A stretch of DNA of 64,000 bases from Sphagnum compactum (GCA_965153455.1 OZ234500.1:10478001-10542000); one strand, 5' to 3'; positions 47,751 through 59,774 are shown, counted from the first letter of the stretch. A program made the numbers and translations. Notes: generated from the letters alone by a model not told the origin.

Positions 47751-50530
47751 CCGTAATACTGTATATTATATCAGTCTGCAGGCCCAGTAGGACGTGATCC
47801 ACTGTTGATGTTGGTGATCTCGCGAGGACCCGGCAGCGTGCAAATCATAATGTAGATCAGCTGTAGCTGCTGATCTAGACACTACTCACGGAACTAATGG
47901 ATGCTTCATCACCCTAGTGCCTGTATATATGACTAATGTTCGTGATCCGAGGACCAATGCAGACGTTGATTAGACTTTGCATTTTGAATGACTTGAAACA
48001 TTAGTACAAATTTTAACCCAAGAACCTTAATGCCAAAGCACTTGTTACACTTGGCTTGGCTCCTATTATCATGTTGCACCCTTGTATAATACAAACTATC
48101 GATGTTTGGTGATTCAGGGACCCATGCAAACGATCTTGATCGACTGCTGATCTAGATCTACTCCTAGGAACCGATCAATGCTTCATAAATGGCTTTCAAG
48201 AAAATTGTGAACATCTCTACTTGGTCCATAAGGGGACACTTAGTGTGAAAATTTCAAACTGCTTGTATTAAATAAGTATTTGTTTAGACAAGTATTAGTA
48301 AGCCCGGAGCTAGAAAGGTTTAGGTTAGTTTGGAATAATATTTTTCAATTTACATATGAAAATTTGGGATGAAAAAATACAAGAGCTCATGAGTTTCAAG
48401 AGAGGTCATGATTTTATATACATCTCATTAATATAATCCACATGTATAGTTTACCTGATCTTCATTACCTCTAAATCTATCTAAACTCAAGTATCATTTT
48501 TCATCCTAATGTGCTATTCCATTATTAATTCATTTATTACAATTAATTCATTTATTAGCTTACTAAGTAAACCTATCAACTAAGGAATTTTTTTAAATTT
48601 CAAAAATGAATACATACCCTATTTTAATATATTTTGAATTTCATAATAGACGTAACCCTAATATAAAATTAATTAAATTATAAAATTTACCCAACAATCA
48701 ATATATAGCACTCTATATTTTTACCCACATATTGGAATTTCCCCCAATAGTCAATACACATGGTCAAATAAGTGCAGTTTTTACTTGGCTGCAAATTTGG
48801 TAATTACTTGCTTCAAACTTAAATATTCTTATGTGTATTGAATTTCATATAGAATTTATATGTGCCAATTACAGCCTTGAGTCACATCTGTTATGTTTGG
48901 CTTGAGTGGTAGTATGTTGTGTTCAATGTTTTGAACATCTGTTCATTGAGCTCTGTTCAAATCTTCTTAAAGTAGTCTGGCAGGAGGTGCTTAGGCTGAT
49001 AACTGTGAACTTACTCTTGGATGGTTCTTTCTTTTTCCAAGAACCTTTACTGAGTTCCAGATTTGCAGAGTAAATTGGAACCAGTTTTGGTACCAGTCTC
49101 AGTTTTTAAAAAATGAACAGAAAGGATTGCATGGTGATCTGCATTTTCTAGCAAGAAGAATCCAGTGTTGGTTTTTGTGCATGAATGTTTCTCCCCTCTC
49201 CTAGTTTCTGGTTATTTGACAAATGATTTTGGTAGTTCATAATCAATTGTCAGGAAGTGTGGTTAAGCTTATAGGACATGATTAAGGTTTTATCTAAGTT
49301 GTGGAGGCATAGATAAGGTTGTTGAGGGATGATTCTTTGTTCTGGGTCCAGTTCAATGCTTATTTTATCCCACTTCCAATTCTGACTTCAAACACTTATC
49401 CAATTTGGATTTGGATTCTTAATTTGGAGACTGTTTTGGTTCTGGTTCAGTTTTGGTTCTGACAAAAAAAAATTCATTTGGTTTTGAGCTAGTAATTATC
49501 ATCTCCGAAATTGGCATTCAAGGAACTTCCCAACATTTGTGTAAACCAAAAAATTCATGTATTGAGTTTAGTCCCAAGGGCAAAAATACAGCTACCATTT
49601 GGGAACCATGTTGAAATATTTTTAGTCAAATGGACAATGAAGAATGTGTATTGAAGTAGAAGTGGTTCACATAGAGAAAGTAAATTTGGATTTGATTAAT
49701 AACAATTCTAACATTGGTACTTCCATCCAGTGTACCCGACCATACAAAATAGAGAAATTATATTGCAAAATGGAAGACAATTATGAAAGTGCAATTAATC
49801 ATGTAGACAAAGTTCCCAATATATTGAAAGTTTGGAACCTTTGATGTACTTCTCCAAAGAACTTCCATGAAAAATTCTATAGCTTCATAACTAATAATAA
49901 TATGTGGGTTCAAGGTTTGATTTTCTTGTTCAAATAATCATTAATTTAAAGTGTTGATTATGTGATCATCAAGGGTGAAACTTTGAATGCTTCACAATGG
50001 TTTTGCCACTTATCTCTTGATTGTTTAGTTGTTTATTGAATCCTCTCACTTGGGGGGTGACAAAGAGAGACCTTTGAATCATTGATATTCAATAATCAAT
50101 TGAATCATATGCAACCACATGGAGATTTCAGATAATCAATTCCTGAGATGATAGATTATTGCACCAAGATATAATGGAACCTTGAACTGCCCTAATTTCT
50201 GGATTCTTCTTTTCCCACTTAATCAAGCAAAACCAAAGCCAAAGATCCATGTGTTGAAGCTGACTAGTAATTTCAGAACAATCCATTCATACCATTCTAA
50301 GGAAGAGCAACTTTGGCGTACTGGTGGCCACAAAGACATGATCTGGACCAAACATCTTTCTTCTGTCTTATGGTTGGTTTGGATACCATCAAAATGGTGG
50401 CAAAATGTCCCTAAAGGTCTATACACATGGTTATCGACCCAAGTGAATGTGCAATCTTGCCCAGAGGCATGGCCTAATAAAAGCTTAGGTGGAACAGAGT
50501 AAAAGCTTCCAAAAGATGTTCGCCTTTTGA
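47751..50530. other. 3' flank of the ankyrin gene and intergenic DNA
   Basis: Two diverged copies of a CTGCTGATCTAGA-containing segment lie at about 47867-47912 and 48147-48190, both followed by GGAACYRAT..ATGCTTCAT. A third relative, CTAGCTGCTGATCTCG, lies upstream of the gene at about 44798. After 48240 the sequence becomes AT-rich. GGTTCTGGTTCAG-like words at 49020-49110 and 49340-49470 recall hAT subterminal DNA. No gene is recognised. Confidence 0.5.
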
Positions 50531-51200
50531 CTATTTGTTCTTTCTGAGCTCGAAAGTAATTCTGGTCCGTCCTGAAGCCTGCATGATTGAGCTATTTCTC
50601 GTGCCCAGTGCCGAGTTTCTGGGATTAGAATCATTCGTCAGGAGCTTTGGTGTATGGAGCGTGATGATCACGTCTAGTAGTTGATAGCACCATTCATAAA
50701 ACAGTGCGTCCAACGTTTTGAGTGCTCTCCTTGCACGTTTTATATGCGCTACATGATGTAGATGGCAGGGGGAGGGAGTAAGAGAACACGGGATGCGAGC
50801 TGCTTGTAAGCAGGGGACTGGCGAAGCATGGGATGCGACGATGGAGCACGACAGGCAAGAAGAAGAGGAAATGATGTACCTGCGAGAACGGGCACAGCTT
50901 TGGCCACAAACGCCATAGCTTTGTGCTTTGTCCTGCTCGCTCGCTCGGTCGATCTCTCCCTCTCTCTCGTCGCTGCGCAGACGCCCACCACCACTCTGTC
51001 TCCCCGCTGTCGTTCCCGCCTCAGTCTGTTTCATTCACCTACTCCCCATCTGTCTATTTCTTTCACACAAATTGGTTTACTTATCCTTGTTTCTTTCTTG
51101 TACTCGTCTATGCTTCTTTTGCTTCATTTGGTTTCCTTAACCTTTGTTTCTTTTACTCAGTTTGGTTTTATTTATTATTTATTTATTATTTTTATTAACT
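50531..51200. other. Composition-shifted segment before the LINE remnant
   Basis: The sequence turns GC- and CT-rich at about 50740-51040, including CTCGCTCGCTCGGTCG and TCTCTCCCTCTCTCTCG, before returning to AT-rich DNA. Several long frames overlap on both strands, but none has a recognisable motif and their mutual overlap argues against coding. It may be the leader of the LINE or an old gene leader. Confidence 0.35.
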
Positions 51201-51289
51201 AAAAAACCTCATTTGTGTGTGTGCATGCTTTTTATGTTGTGTTGAAAGGTGCATGTTGTTTTTTGCCTTTTTTTGAACCAATTTATTCA

Positions 51290-53650
51290 AGACCTATTTG
51301 ATGTGGTTACTTGGCACCTATTCTGGTTGTTTTTTTTATAGTGATGTCTTGTCTTTCCCCCTTGAGGTGGAGCGATTAAACATAGGGAAATTAGGGCACA
51401 CCTTCGACAGTTTTTATCTAGGGACTGGGATGAACTTTAGGCATAACATTCTTTTGGATGTGTGTGCTTATGATAGTTTTGTTTGGGAGCTTTGTTAGTT
51501 TCAGCATCATTACAAATCATTTGCACGTTGGAAGCCTGACATCCTTTAAATTTAGATTCCCCTTGCTTGGACTCCTTGATGGATTTTCAACATGACACAA
51601 ATGTGGAACTTTCCTTGGACTGTTTTAAGTCAATTTTATTACACATGTCCCATTTGTGAGTAAGCAATCTGTCAAGAACGATTTTGGAGCATTTTGAAAA
51701 TTCAACTAATGTTTTCATTTAGTTCCATCAATGGAGTTCCCATGTGGCCACTAGTTGCATCCTGCAATCCGTGGCCCACATTTTTGGTGCCACTAAGTTT
51801 TTTGCTTTGGCTAAACTTTCAAGTGACATTCAACCAATTATAATGGGCAAAGCGCTCTATCAATTGGTGAATAGGGCTTTATGTTTACAATTTCATGACA
51901 CGTTCTCTTCTTGTCTATCATTACATCAATTTGGCATGGCGGTTAAAGGGTGGTTATGAAGCAGTGGTCCATGTGATATTTGAGCTGTTTTGGATGTCCA
52001 CTTTGACTAGGTGGTGTTTCAAATGGATGTAGCAAAAGCCTTCAACACCATCTCGCATAAAACCATATTTTAAGAGTTTCAAGCGGCCAAAGCCAATTGT
52101 TTTAGCTTTCCCTTTTGTTCATTCATTTTTGACCCTTCAATCTCCTTTGTTTTTCAGTCATCATTCACCTTTTAAAAATGTGTGTCGTCTTTTTGTCTAT
52201 AGGCACAAGTCAAGGTGACTCGTTTGGTGGGCCTTTTTTTGTGCTCATTCATTTTCATGTTTTGCATTGTTTTTCAAGAGTTTGTTTCTTATGCCTTTTC
52301 CATTTCCATGAACCATGACATTCATATCTTTGGCCTTTCCCATGTTGTTCCCCTTGCATTTGATCGTTTTGCCTCATAATTAGCCTTTATGGGGTTGGCC
52401 ATTTAATCTTGCAAATGTTCGGTTTGGGCCCTTTCTAAATTATCTTTTGGTTTTGCGTTCCTAGTTGGTTTTTGTAACCATGTCATGGACATTAGGATCT
52501 TGAGTGTCTTTTTGGCTCCAATTCTTTCTCCCATCCTTTTTATAAAAGGCTTTGGGTGATGATGTTTGTCACATTGATTCATTATTGAGTTCAAGGAATG
52601 TTCAAATAACATTTGGGATCCTTCATAAATGTTTCAATTAAAGGCATTTATATTTGCTTTGTTGCTTCCCCCTCTTTTGGGTATTCAATGTTAGTTTGAC
52701 ATTTTCAATTCAACCTTGTTGGGAGTTTTTGAGAGGCTTTTAAGTTTGGGCTTTTTGGAGTGCCCTTAGGTTCTCATAATCCATTGACAAGTTTTGTCTC
52801 CCCATTTCGAATGGAGGGTTAAACTTCATTTCTACGAAAGCATTGCTTCGACAACCTAGCTTGGGAGTTGGGTTCTAATTGCCCCCATCATAGCTTTTAG
52901 GTTCTTGTTGAACTTTCATTTATTTTTATTAAGGGTGATAGGAAAGAGCAATTTAAATTTTCTTTCTTTCCAAGCCCATTTAAGTTGACATACAAGCTTC
53001 TTCCCTTAATGGTAGCAACATGTGTACCCTCATTAGAATAATTGGCAAAGAAAAGAAATTACATGATCATTTTATTCTAACATCATTTTTAATTTGTATT
53101 TTGATTTACATTAGACACATTTGAGATCTTATGTGAAGCCAGGTGTGGGTGCATGGCTATCTACTTGCCAATGATCCTTTTTTTTAATAATTGGCTTCAC
53201 ACATTTTCTCCAGTTTGTTGCGACTTGGTATAGTTCATTGATGTGCTAACATCACATCGAGAGTTAAGGGCACTAAAAGCTCTCTTCTTTAATTTTGTGT
53301 TCATTTTACAAGCAAAAAATACTAATGTCACAGCAAATGTAGGCGGCCTCTATTTCAAAGTGGGTTGTTACGATGGGTGAAGGTTGTTTTAGCCAGGTGT
53401 TTTTTTAGGTGTCCTTCCCCTCTCCTTATTTGTATGCTTCTGACAACTACAGGTACTTGATTTGTCCCCGTTCCCTTAGTGGTCTGCCCTCTTTGGAGGT
53501 TTCGTTGTTTGCTAGGACTTGAGTCCTTCCATCTGATACCTTTTTCTGCCCTTTGTTGGGTGCTTTGTTTTATTGATGATTGGCATCTATACATGCTGAT
53601 CAGCCTTTTAGACATTTTGAAATACCATTGCCCATTTTCTATCATTTCCT
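51290..53650 (+). mobile_element. Decayed non-LTR retrotransposon (LINE-type reverse transcriptase)
   Basis: Frames joined across stops give MGKALYQLVNRALCLQFHDT and LHQFGMAVKGWL (51840-51960), then VVFQMDVAKAFNTISHKTIF (about 52010-52070), the polymerase motif A region of a LINE reverse transcriptase. The order continues with a GTxQGDPLGG-like region (52200-52235), a motif C region where the Asp pair is not preserved (near 52300-52340), ILSVFLAPILSP, and downstream blocks such as YRYLICPRSLSGLPSLEV and PLPIFYHFLA (to about 53650). The order matches a LINE family I associate with mosses, lycophytes and ferns. Many stops and frameshifts make it inactive. I could not fix the ends; the piece before 51700 is weakest. 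Confidence 0.75.
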
Positions 53651-53748
53651 AGCTACCCATTCCTATTTTCAATGCACCTAAACTATTTTATGACCTACTA
53701 CACATCTTTACACTAAGGAAGGGCCCAAGTCTACTAGATTGACCTTAT

Positions 53749-53890
53749 CAGTGTTGGGCAGTTCTTTGAGTTTGTTCATAACTATCAGACTTTCTGGGTA
53801 TTTGTAAAATCAGAATCAAAGAACCATCGGTTATGGTTACTTCAAAACGCTCAAAGAACCACCATAAAAAGAATTGTCATTCTTTGGATG
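53749..53890 (+). mobile_element. Isolated hAT-like left end
   Basis: CAGTGTTGGGCAGTTCTTTG begins at 53749 after GACCTTAT, followed by CAAAGAACC and GGTTCTTTG-type inverted words, as in the other elements here. No matching right end with the same 8-bp flank was found, so this is a terminus or a truncated copy. Confidence 0.45.
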
Positions 53891-53899
53891 GTTTTTTGA

Positions 53900-55260
53900 C
53901 CTTTTTCAAAAATTGAGAAACATGGGTACATATCATAATTGGGAATTCTATTTTTCGGATAACATCAGTTTACATGATGCTTTGGAGTGAGGTTCTTAAA
54001 AATTACGTTCCCTGTAAATCCCTATTTACAACCCACCTAAACTATTTATAACCTAGTTATTACACACCTCTATGCCATGTAATGGGCAGGGCCTAGCAAA
54101 TTCTAGCTGGTGTTCCCTCACTGGGCTTGATCTATTGAGCCTAATTGAAAGCAGCTGGCAAGTTGTGCCAGGTCCTACCCATTCTCTAGGGAAGATGCTA
54201 AATACCACACCCCCCCCCCTCCCCCACACCCATAGCTGTTCACAGTGTGCCAGGCATGGCCTCCATCAATTGGCTCTGGACAGAGCTTGTGAAGCAGTAT
54301 TTTGTGTCATCCATTCTCTAGTATGTTGAGGTAAACTTGCCATAAATTTCCATGAAACTTTGAAGTAAGCTTCTTAGATCTAAGTTCGTTTATCACTGGA
54401 AAACTAACTCAAGCTATCAAATTTTGAGATGGTTGCCTAAATTATAGTCATTTCATGTGCGACAATTCTTCCTTTTTTCTAAGCTCCTGGTGGTGTGGCA
54501 TGTGCCATTTACTATGGTGACAGACTATGAGATGTCATTGCCAAAAACATTTTGTCATGTACAACTTGCAGGAGAGCACTATTGGACACTCACATTCTGT
54601 AAGGCTCAGGAGATTTTGTACATAACCATGAAGTCTGCATGGAAGGTGCTTTCTGTTAGGAGAATTCCAACTAGGTGCATCCAACACCAACTATGTAGGT
54701 ACTGTTCTGTTGGGAAGGTCATAAAGTCATTATAATCAGGCCTGCTGAAATCCCAAGAGCTGGTCTCCAAAATTACCTCTAAGTTCACAACTGGGATCCC
54801 AGTTTTGGACAAGGGAGGGGGGGAGGGACATTCCCTCATGTCCAATAACTGCATACTCTGATTAAGAACATTTACAAAAAATATCACAGGATATATACCT
54901 CAAGAACTTTGCTCCACAGCTAGATGCAAGAAGTTACGAGAGAAGCCTTCAGAAATACAATTTAACTCACCACGAAAAGAAGCAATATACATGGGCAGTC
55001 CTGCTCATCAAAGATATCAAGTCTACAATACTAATATAAGGCTTCCTTGTGAATGTTCCATCCATGAGGACACAACGGAATAGCCTGCTTTACATCTTAA
55101 TTCTTTAATTCTTCTTTACATCTGTGTTACTATATGAGGTGACTAGTCTGAACCCTGTGCATACCCCGTGCCTAATGCACAGGGCTGTTGAATCCGGCAT
55201 GTGTGGCTCTGCCTCGGGAGGTGACTCCGACTGGACAGAGAAAAGAACAAAAAAAAAAAG
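53900..55260. other. Intergenic DNA, no gene recognised
   Basis: Frames at 54072-54329 and 54457-54735 are open but show no family motif. A C9TC5 tract lies at about 54210-54225. Two words, CCATTCTCTAG and GGGCAGGGCC/GGCATGGCC, recur around 54060-54320, suggesting an old internal duplication. Confidence 0.4.
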
Positions 55261-55267
55261 GAAGAGC

Positions 55268-55444
55268 TCAGGAAAGTCCAAGAGTCCTACCGTCCTCAAT
55301 ATCCACATCCAATAACTCTGGAGCAGCTTCCTCTAGGTGCAACTGATCCTGATACTCCAGAAACTCTTCAAGATTGGCAAGCTCTTCAAAGGCTTCCGCA
55401 AATTGGACTTGCTCACCATCAGAACCGGCAAACTTCGAACTCAT
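55268..55444 (-). CDS. Short acidic open reading frame, possible terminal exon
   Basis: On the minus strand an ATG at 55444 opens 58 codons to a TGA at 55268-55270. The product begins MSSKFAGSDGEQVQFAEA and is strongly acidic and Leu/Glu-rich (FEELANLEEFLEYQ). The composition is coding-like and the frame is open a little further upstream (FRKVW), so it may be the last exon of a longer minus-strand gene. It may belong with the DnaJ-like pseudogene 470 bp further right on the same strand. I do not recognise the sequence. Confidence 0.35.
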   Translation of the reverse strand: MSSKFAGSDGEQVQFAEAFEELANLEEFLEYQDQLHLEEAAPELLDVDIEDGRTLGLS

Positions 55445-55909
55445 CCAAACTTTCCGGAAAGCAGGATCGGTGCATTACAAAATTGACCGAAAAAAAACAA
55501 AAAAACGCATTACATGTGGTCATGTGTAAATATTATTCATCATACATGGTGATTATTTATGCACTGTCCAGCAAGCAAGCAAGCAAGCAGCACATGGAGA
55601 AACTTTGAAAGTCGGAGAATTGTCACACAGAGACAATGTTCCTAAGAATGACAAATGGAAATGATAAAAGAATTCCACCAACATGTCTCCCTCAGTGCAA
55701 TCACATAACAGCAACAGAGGCAAGGACTGCTCAAAGACAAAAGGCCAGGGTTTTAGCTTGCAAAAGCAGTGTACACAACTTGAAGCTTGATAAAGGAAGA
55801 AACAACAAATTTTGTTTCTAGATGTAAATGAGAACCTGCACACAGATTACTAAAGCTATTTAAATTCCTAAAGTGATGAAGGATTCAAGCAATTGGAATA
55901 ACTGAGAGG

Positions 55910-56220
55910 TCATTCTTCATGCTGCCACTGCCGCATGTGCTGAGAGCTCTGACTCTCTTCTTCAGGTCCATAGCCATCATAATCTTCCCTGAGCTCACCA
56001 TTTCTGAGAAATTGAAAAGCTTTTGAAACTGCTTTGAAAGCCTCCTCTGCACCTGGAGCTTTGTTCTTGTCAGGGTGAATCTTTAAGGAAAGCTTCCTAT
56101 ATGCCTTTGGACATCATCCTCTGTGCACCCTTTCTCCTACCCCAATATCTGATCAAAGTCTGTCGTGCTCTGGATGCTTCTGATGATTTCTGCGTGCTGT
56201 TGAAGCTCCACTTTTTCAAT
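55910..56220 (-). pseudogene. DnaJ (J-domain) pseudogene, DNAJB12/14-like
   Basis: Read right to left, the minus strand gives IEKVELQQHAEIIRS, then TTDFDQILG, an in-frame TAG (56138-56140), EKGCTEDDV, a one-base frameshift near 56104-56110, then [38 protein letters not shown] and [12 protein letters not shown] to a stop at 55910-55912. This is a J domain with the HPD motif that stimulates Hsp70. The flanking sequence matches plant ER-membrane DnaJ proteins of the DNAJB12/14 type. Stop, frameshift and loss of the downstream Gly/Phe and DUF1977 parts argue for a dead fragment. A minus-strand donor CAG|GTAAGC at 56621 after an Ala-rich stretch (ASSAAEGAGVTAS) may be a relic of an upstream exon. 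Confidence 0.8.
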
Positions 56221-56224
56221 TGCA

Positions 56225-57470
56225 AATCTTCATCAGGGAGCAATCACCGGACTGAAATCATCTGTGATACATACAATCCTTGAGACAACCTGAGGATTCG
56301 TACAACCAAAAATTCATTCAAGCCACCTATTTATGTAAAAGAAAACAATGTACTCATAACATTCACACTCACCACATTTCTGTTGCTGCTTACAAAGTCA
56401 CAACAGTAAGGTGAACCTGCTCGAGTCACTCACAAGCTTTCAGCCCACAACAACCAGATTGCAATGGGTTTTCTATCCGAATTTCTGCGGTGTGCTTCAT
56501 AGCTCCAAACACAAAACAAATATACCCAACAAAGGGTGCAAAAACAACAGCTAATTATCTGGAGAATCCCCAGGGTTTAGGGTTTAGGGTCTAGGGAAGA
56601 GAGGAGGAGGAAAGATGCTTACCTGAAGCCGTGACTCCAGCTCCTTCTGCAGCACTTGAAGCTGCAGCAGCCCTAACAGGAGCTACATGAGGAGAATGAC
56701 TGAGGTCATGAGCATCCCATCCGAGCATTATATATCCAGTGTGTATCTAAGTTCCTCAATAGCAACAAAAGTTGTGAAATTACTATTAATAGAGACAGAG
56801 CCAACATACAATGCAGCAGCAGAGCCTGCATCCATCTCTTCCGATGCTGCTGCCTCAAGGTTTCTGCATGCCAGTCAATTGCATTAATCCTGACATAAAA
56901 AATGACTCCAGTGTGTAATTCAGCACCTGCATTAAACCATCAATTTGTATGCTGATTTCCATAATGCCTAAAAAGCTCTGCTAGCTGTGCACCCTCAATC
57001 TTATGATTTCAGAATTGGCTCCAAATTGTATGCTTCATTGTGTATGCTCAATTCCACCAAACCCTAAAAAAACTCTCCGCCCAATTCTACTCTCTACTTC
57101 TTCCCAACTTTTAGTCGGCAGACATGGCTTGAATGTGAGCTTTCAGCACCGCATTAGGCCAGAAGTAATAGCAACAGATACTGCCAGAAGCGATGATGCA
57201 TTTTCTTTAATTATTGATATTTTTTAAGGACTTCTGCATGAAAATTCTCCAAAACAAATAAGTTTTGTGTTGCTTCTCACTGCATTATTCTCTCCCACAT
57301 CATCGTCAACTCTATAGCATAGGTATTTCTAGAGACGATGGTGTCTTTACTCATGTCTGGATCCTTTCGCAGCTCACTCACAACTCAGGAAGAAGGTTCA
57401 TACAGAGTGCAAAAGAAAAACCTGCCTTCAAATATCACCCCAGGTCCTTGATGATTATATCAATTGAATA
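56225..57470. other. DNA upstream of the DnaJ pseudogene
   Basis: This may contain remnants of the pseudogene's intron (56280-56620) and an upstream exon (about 56622-56700, minus strand). Telomere-like AGGGTTTAGGGTTTAGGG lies at 56574-56591, in the likely intron. Nothing else coding is recognised. Confidence 0.4.
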
Positions 57471-57479
57471 ATAACATCA

Positions 57480-58000
57480 GCAGCAGCAGGGCGGCGGGAC
57501 CCCCAACCCCCTTCTCCCCGCTTTGCTTCACTTCAGAAGGCAGCGCGGACGGATCGACCGTAGACCAAATTCCGAAAAACAGAAAATGACGGAGCGTGGC
57601 CGTGTGGATGCGAGAGCGTCGAATCCGTCCGTCAAGGAGGGATGGGAGGAGGCGGCCTGAAATTTTTTTAAAAAAATTCTTGGCCAGCAGACAACAGGCA
57701 GGCAGATCATTGGGTTCCTTGATTCTCATCCGCACTGTGACATGGTGCACTGTGACATGGCAGATCGATCGCATCACATCGCATAATCACTTCGTTGGAG
57801 ATTTGAAAGCCTAAGATCAATTGCTAATGAGATGTGATGCGCGGGAGCTTGCGAGGACGGCTGAGAGGCCATCTCGCACCCGCGTGCACGCGGACACGTG
57901 TCCCACCCTTCGACTTGACGTCCTCGCTAATAGTAGCTACTGTCCGTCCGGAGTCAGGGGAAGGAACTTTCTTCCTTTAATATATAATATCAGAGCTTTT
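57480..58000. promoter_or_regulatory. GC-rich block with palindromic G-box
   Basis: A GC- and CpG-rich island in AT-rich DNA. It contains the 12-bp palindrome GGACACGTGTCC (57892-57903), a perfect G-box/ABRE core bound by plant bZIP and bHLH factors, and TTAATATATAATATC at about 57977-57991, which could serve as a TATA element. It may be the old promoter of the minus-strand DnaJ locus or of a lost gene. No frame within it is convincing. Confidence 0.4.
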
Positions 58001-58221
58001 GGTACATTGACATGGTAATTGTCAAAATTCCTAGAAGGCTGCCCTTCCCTTTTCAGCAAAAGTTAAATACATTTTAGATTGTTTAGCTGTCATGTGGCTC
58101 GAGCAGGAGTAGATGAATTGAAGTTTGCTCGCATACAATTTCACAACAGGAAGTAAGTAATATGCCCAAATGGACATTGTGATCATGATGCGCATTTGTG
58201 GACCTAAATACAGTATAGGAG

Positions 58222-58305
58222 AAGGGTCTACATTCAGACCCTTTCACAATCTAATGCTGAATGCTGCTGCCAAAAATCCAGGAAGGGTCTAAATGTAGAC
58301 CCTTC
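58222..58305. repeat. Two consecutive related hairpins
   Basis: Hairpin one is AAGGGTCT/AGACCCTT with a 6-nt loop (58222-58243). Hairpin two is GAAGGGTCTA/TAGACCCTTC with a 4-nt loop (58282-58305). They are also direct repeats of one another, 61 bp apart. This could be a transcription-attenuation-like or small foldback structure. The function is unknown. Confidence 0.75.
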
Positions 58306-58309
58306 ACCC

Positions 58310-59770
58310 ACATAAAGAAACACTGCCTTTTTTATAAACAGGACTCTTACGGAATTTAAGGTCCAGTTGAGATCTTACATGGGTTGTAAGATTCTGTGAG
58401 ATTATGCCTTAGAAGCAATGGAGAAATTCAAAGGGAAAATAACGGTGGTTCTTTACATTGAATATATCATATCTTTGTGTGTGTATGTGTGTTTGTTTTT
58501 CAATTTTGTGATCTAGTCAAAATTGCAATCATCCAGGAAAAAGCTAGCTGAATTCGGTTATAAACCAAATATGAAATTTTTAAAAAAAAGAATGCTTCTG
58601 TATTCTTCACTGCCTAATGGAACCTTTATAAAAATCTGGCAATTTGGATTTGATTTCTTCAAGATATGGAATTTTTTTGATGAAACATCTGTCTTATAGG
58701 TTGAAATCAGATTTTCCAGGTAGTAAAGCACTGGCAGGGATTTCCTAGTGTATTTGTAGGGCACCTTATTCAATGAATTGTTTCCCTATTGAAAAGCAAA
58801 ATGCATGATCATGCAAGCATTTCATTCTCCAAAATGCCCTCCCTCGTTTTTCACTTTTCTCCTGTGATTCCCAGTGGATACCTGGGGTGCTTAACACCAG
58901 GCAACATCCATGAATTTTTGGGTGAAAATTTGGCAAAAGGTGACACAATTTTCTGAAAAGGGAAGAATATTTGATCCTTTCGTCCAAAACAATTGCCAAA
59001 TTGTGACAGAAAACTGTTTTGTTTTTTGGGAAGGTGTCACTACATTCATGTCTACTCGTTACACAGTTAAGTTCTCCGGAAAAGAGTCTTAAGTTTAAAT
59101 TTGCCAAAGGATGCTTGCCACTTTGACTCTAGCCTATCAGGGAATTGGAAAAAAAACACTGGAAAAGCTAGTGTCTTCAGATCAGGACTTTCCCAAAATA
59201 AGTGCCCCTAGGCTTCACCTCAAGGGGTGCTTATTTCTAGAATCCATTGGTGCTTGGGTTTTACCCTACACAAAACTTAGCAAGAATTCAGCCACAAAAA
59301 AATTACTGTCATATCCTATAAAAACATGTTTTGGACCATTGAACCCAGCTTTTTTTTAGCTGACGAAATTTCACCAATTTGCCACCTAGCTAAAGGGGTT
59401 GTAACATCCCTTGCATAAACCAAAGAAATTTGAGCCATTTGATTCACCAAGTTCTTAGGGTTTAGGATTAGGGCTAGTTTGGTGTTTGGATGTGTCAGGG
59501 GAGCGGGTTGTTGGCAGGTGCTCCTCATCGTAGTCTCATTTCACTTGCATTGGAGATTGACTAGTTCATTGTCACTTTTTTGAATCATTCCATTGTCATC
59601 TCTCTCTGGATCTTCACCTATCTAAAAGATATAATTGTCATGGTTGAGCATTAAAGCTCAAAGTTTACGTTGCTGCCTCTCTCATATGCTTAGAAAATTA
59701 GTTGTCACTGAAGAAATCTTTGGTTCTTTTCCTGCCTAATAATGCAGTTGCAGGTGGACATTGTGATCTT
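58310..59770. other. Intergenic DNA, no gene recognised
   Basis: Short frames only on both strands. A telomere-like TTAGGGTTTAGGATTAGGG word lies at about 59456-59474. Nothing else stands out. Confidence 0.5.
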
Positions 59771-59774
59771 TTGA

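Noticed and set aside
50531-51034. 167-codon minus-strand frame
   Set aside because: It overlaps equally long frames on the plus strand, has no motif, is Ser/Arg-rich and follows a local composition shift.
57460-57814. Frames of 60-105 codons in the GC-rich block
   Set aside because: Frames overlap on both strands with no motif; they are explained by the GC-rich composition.
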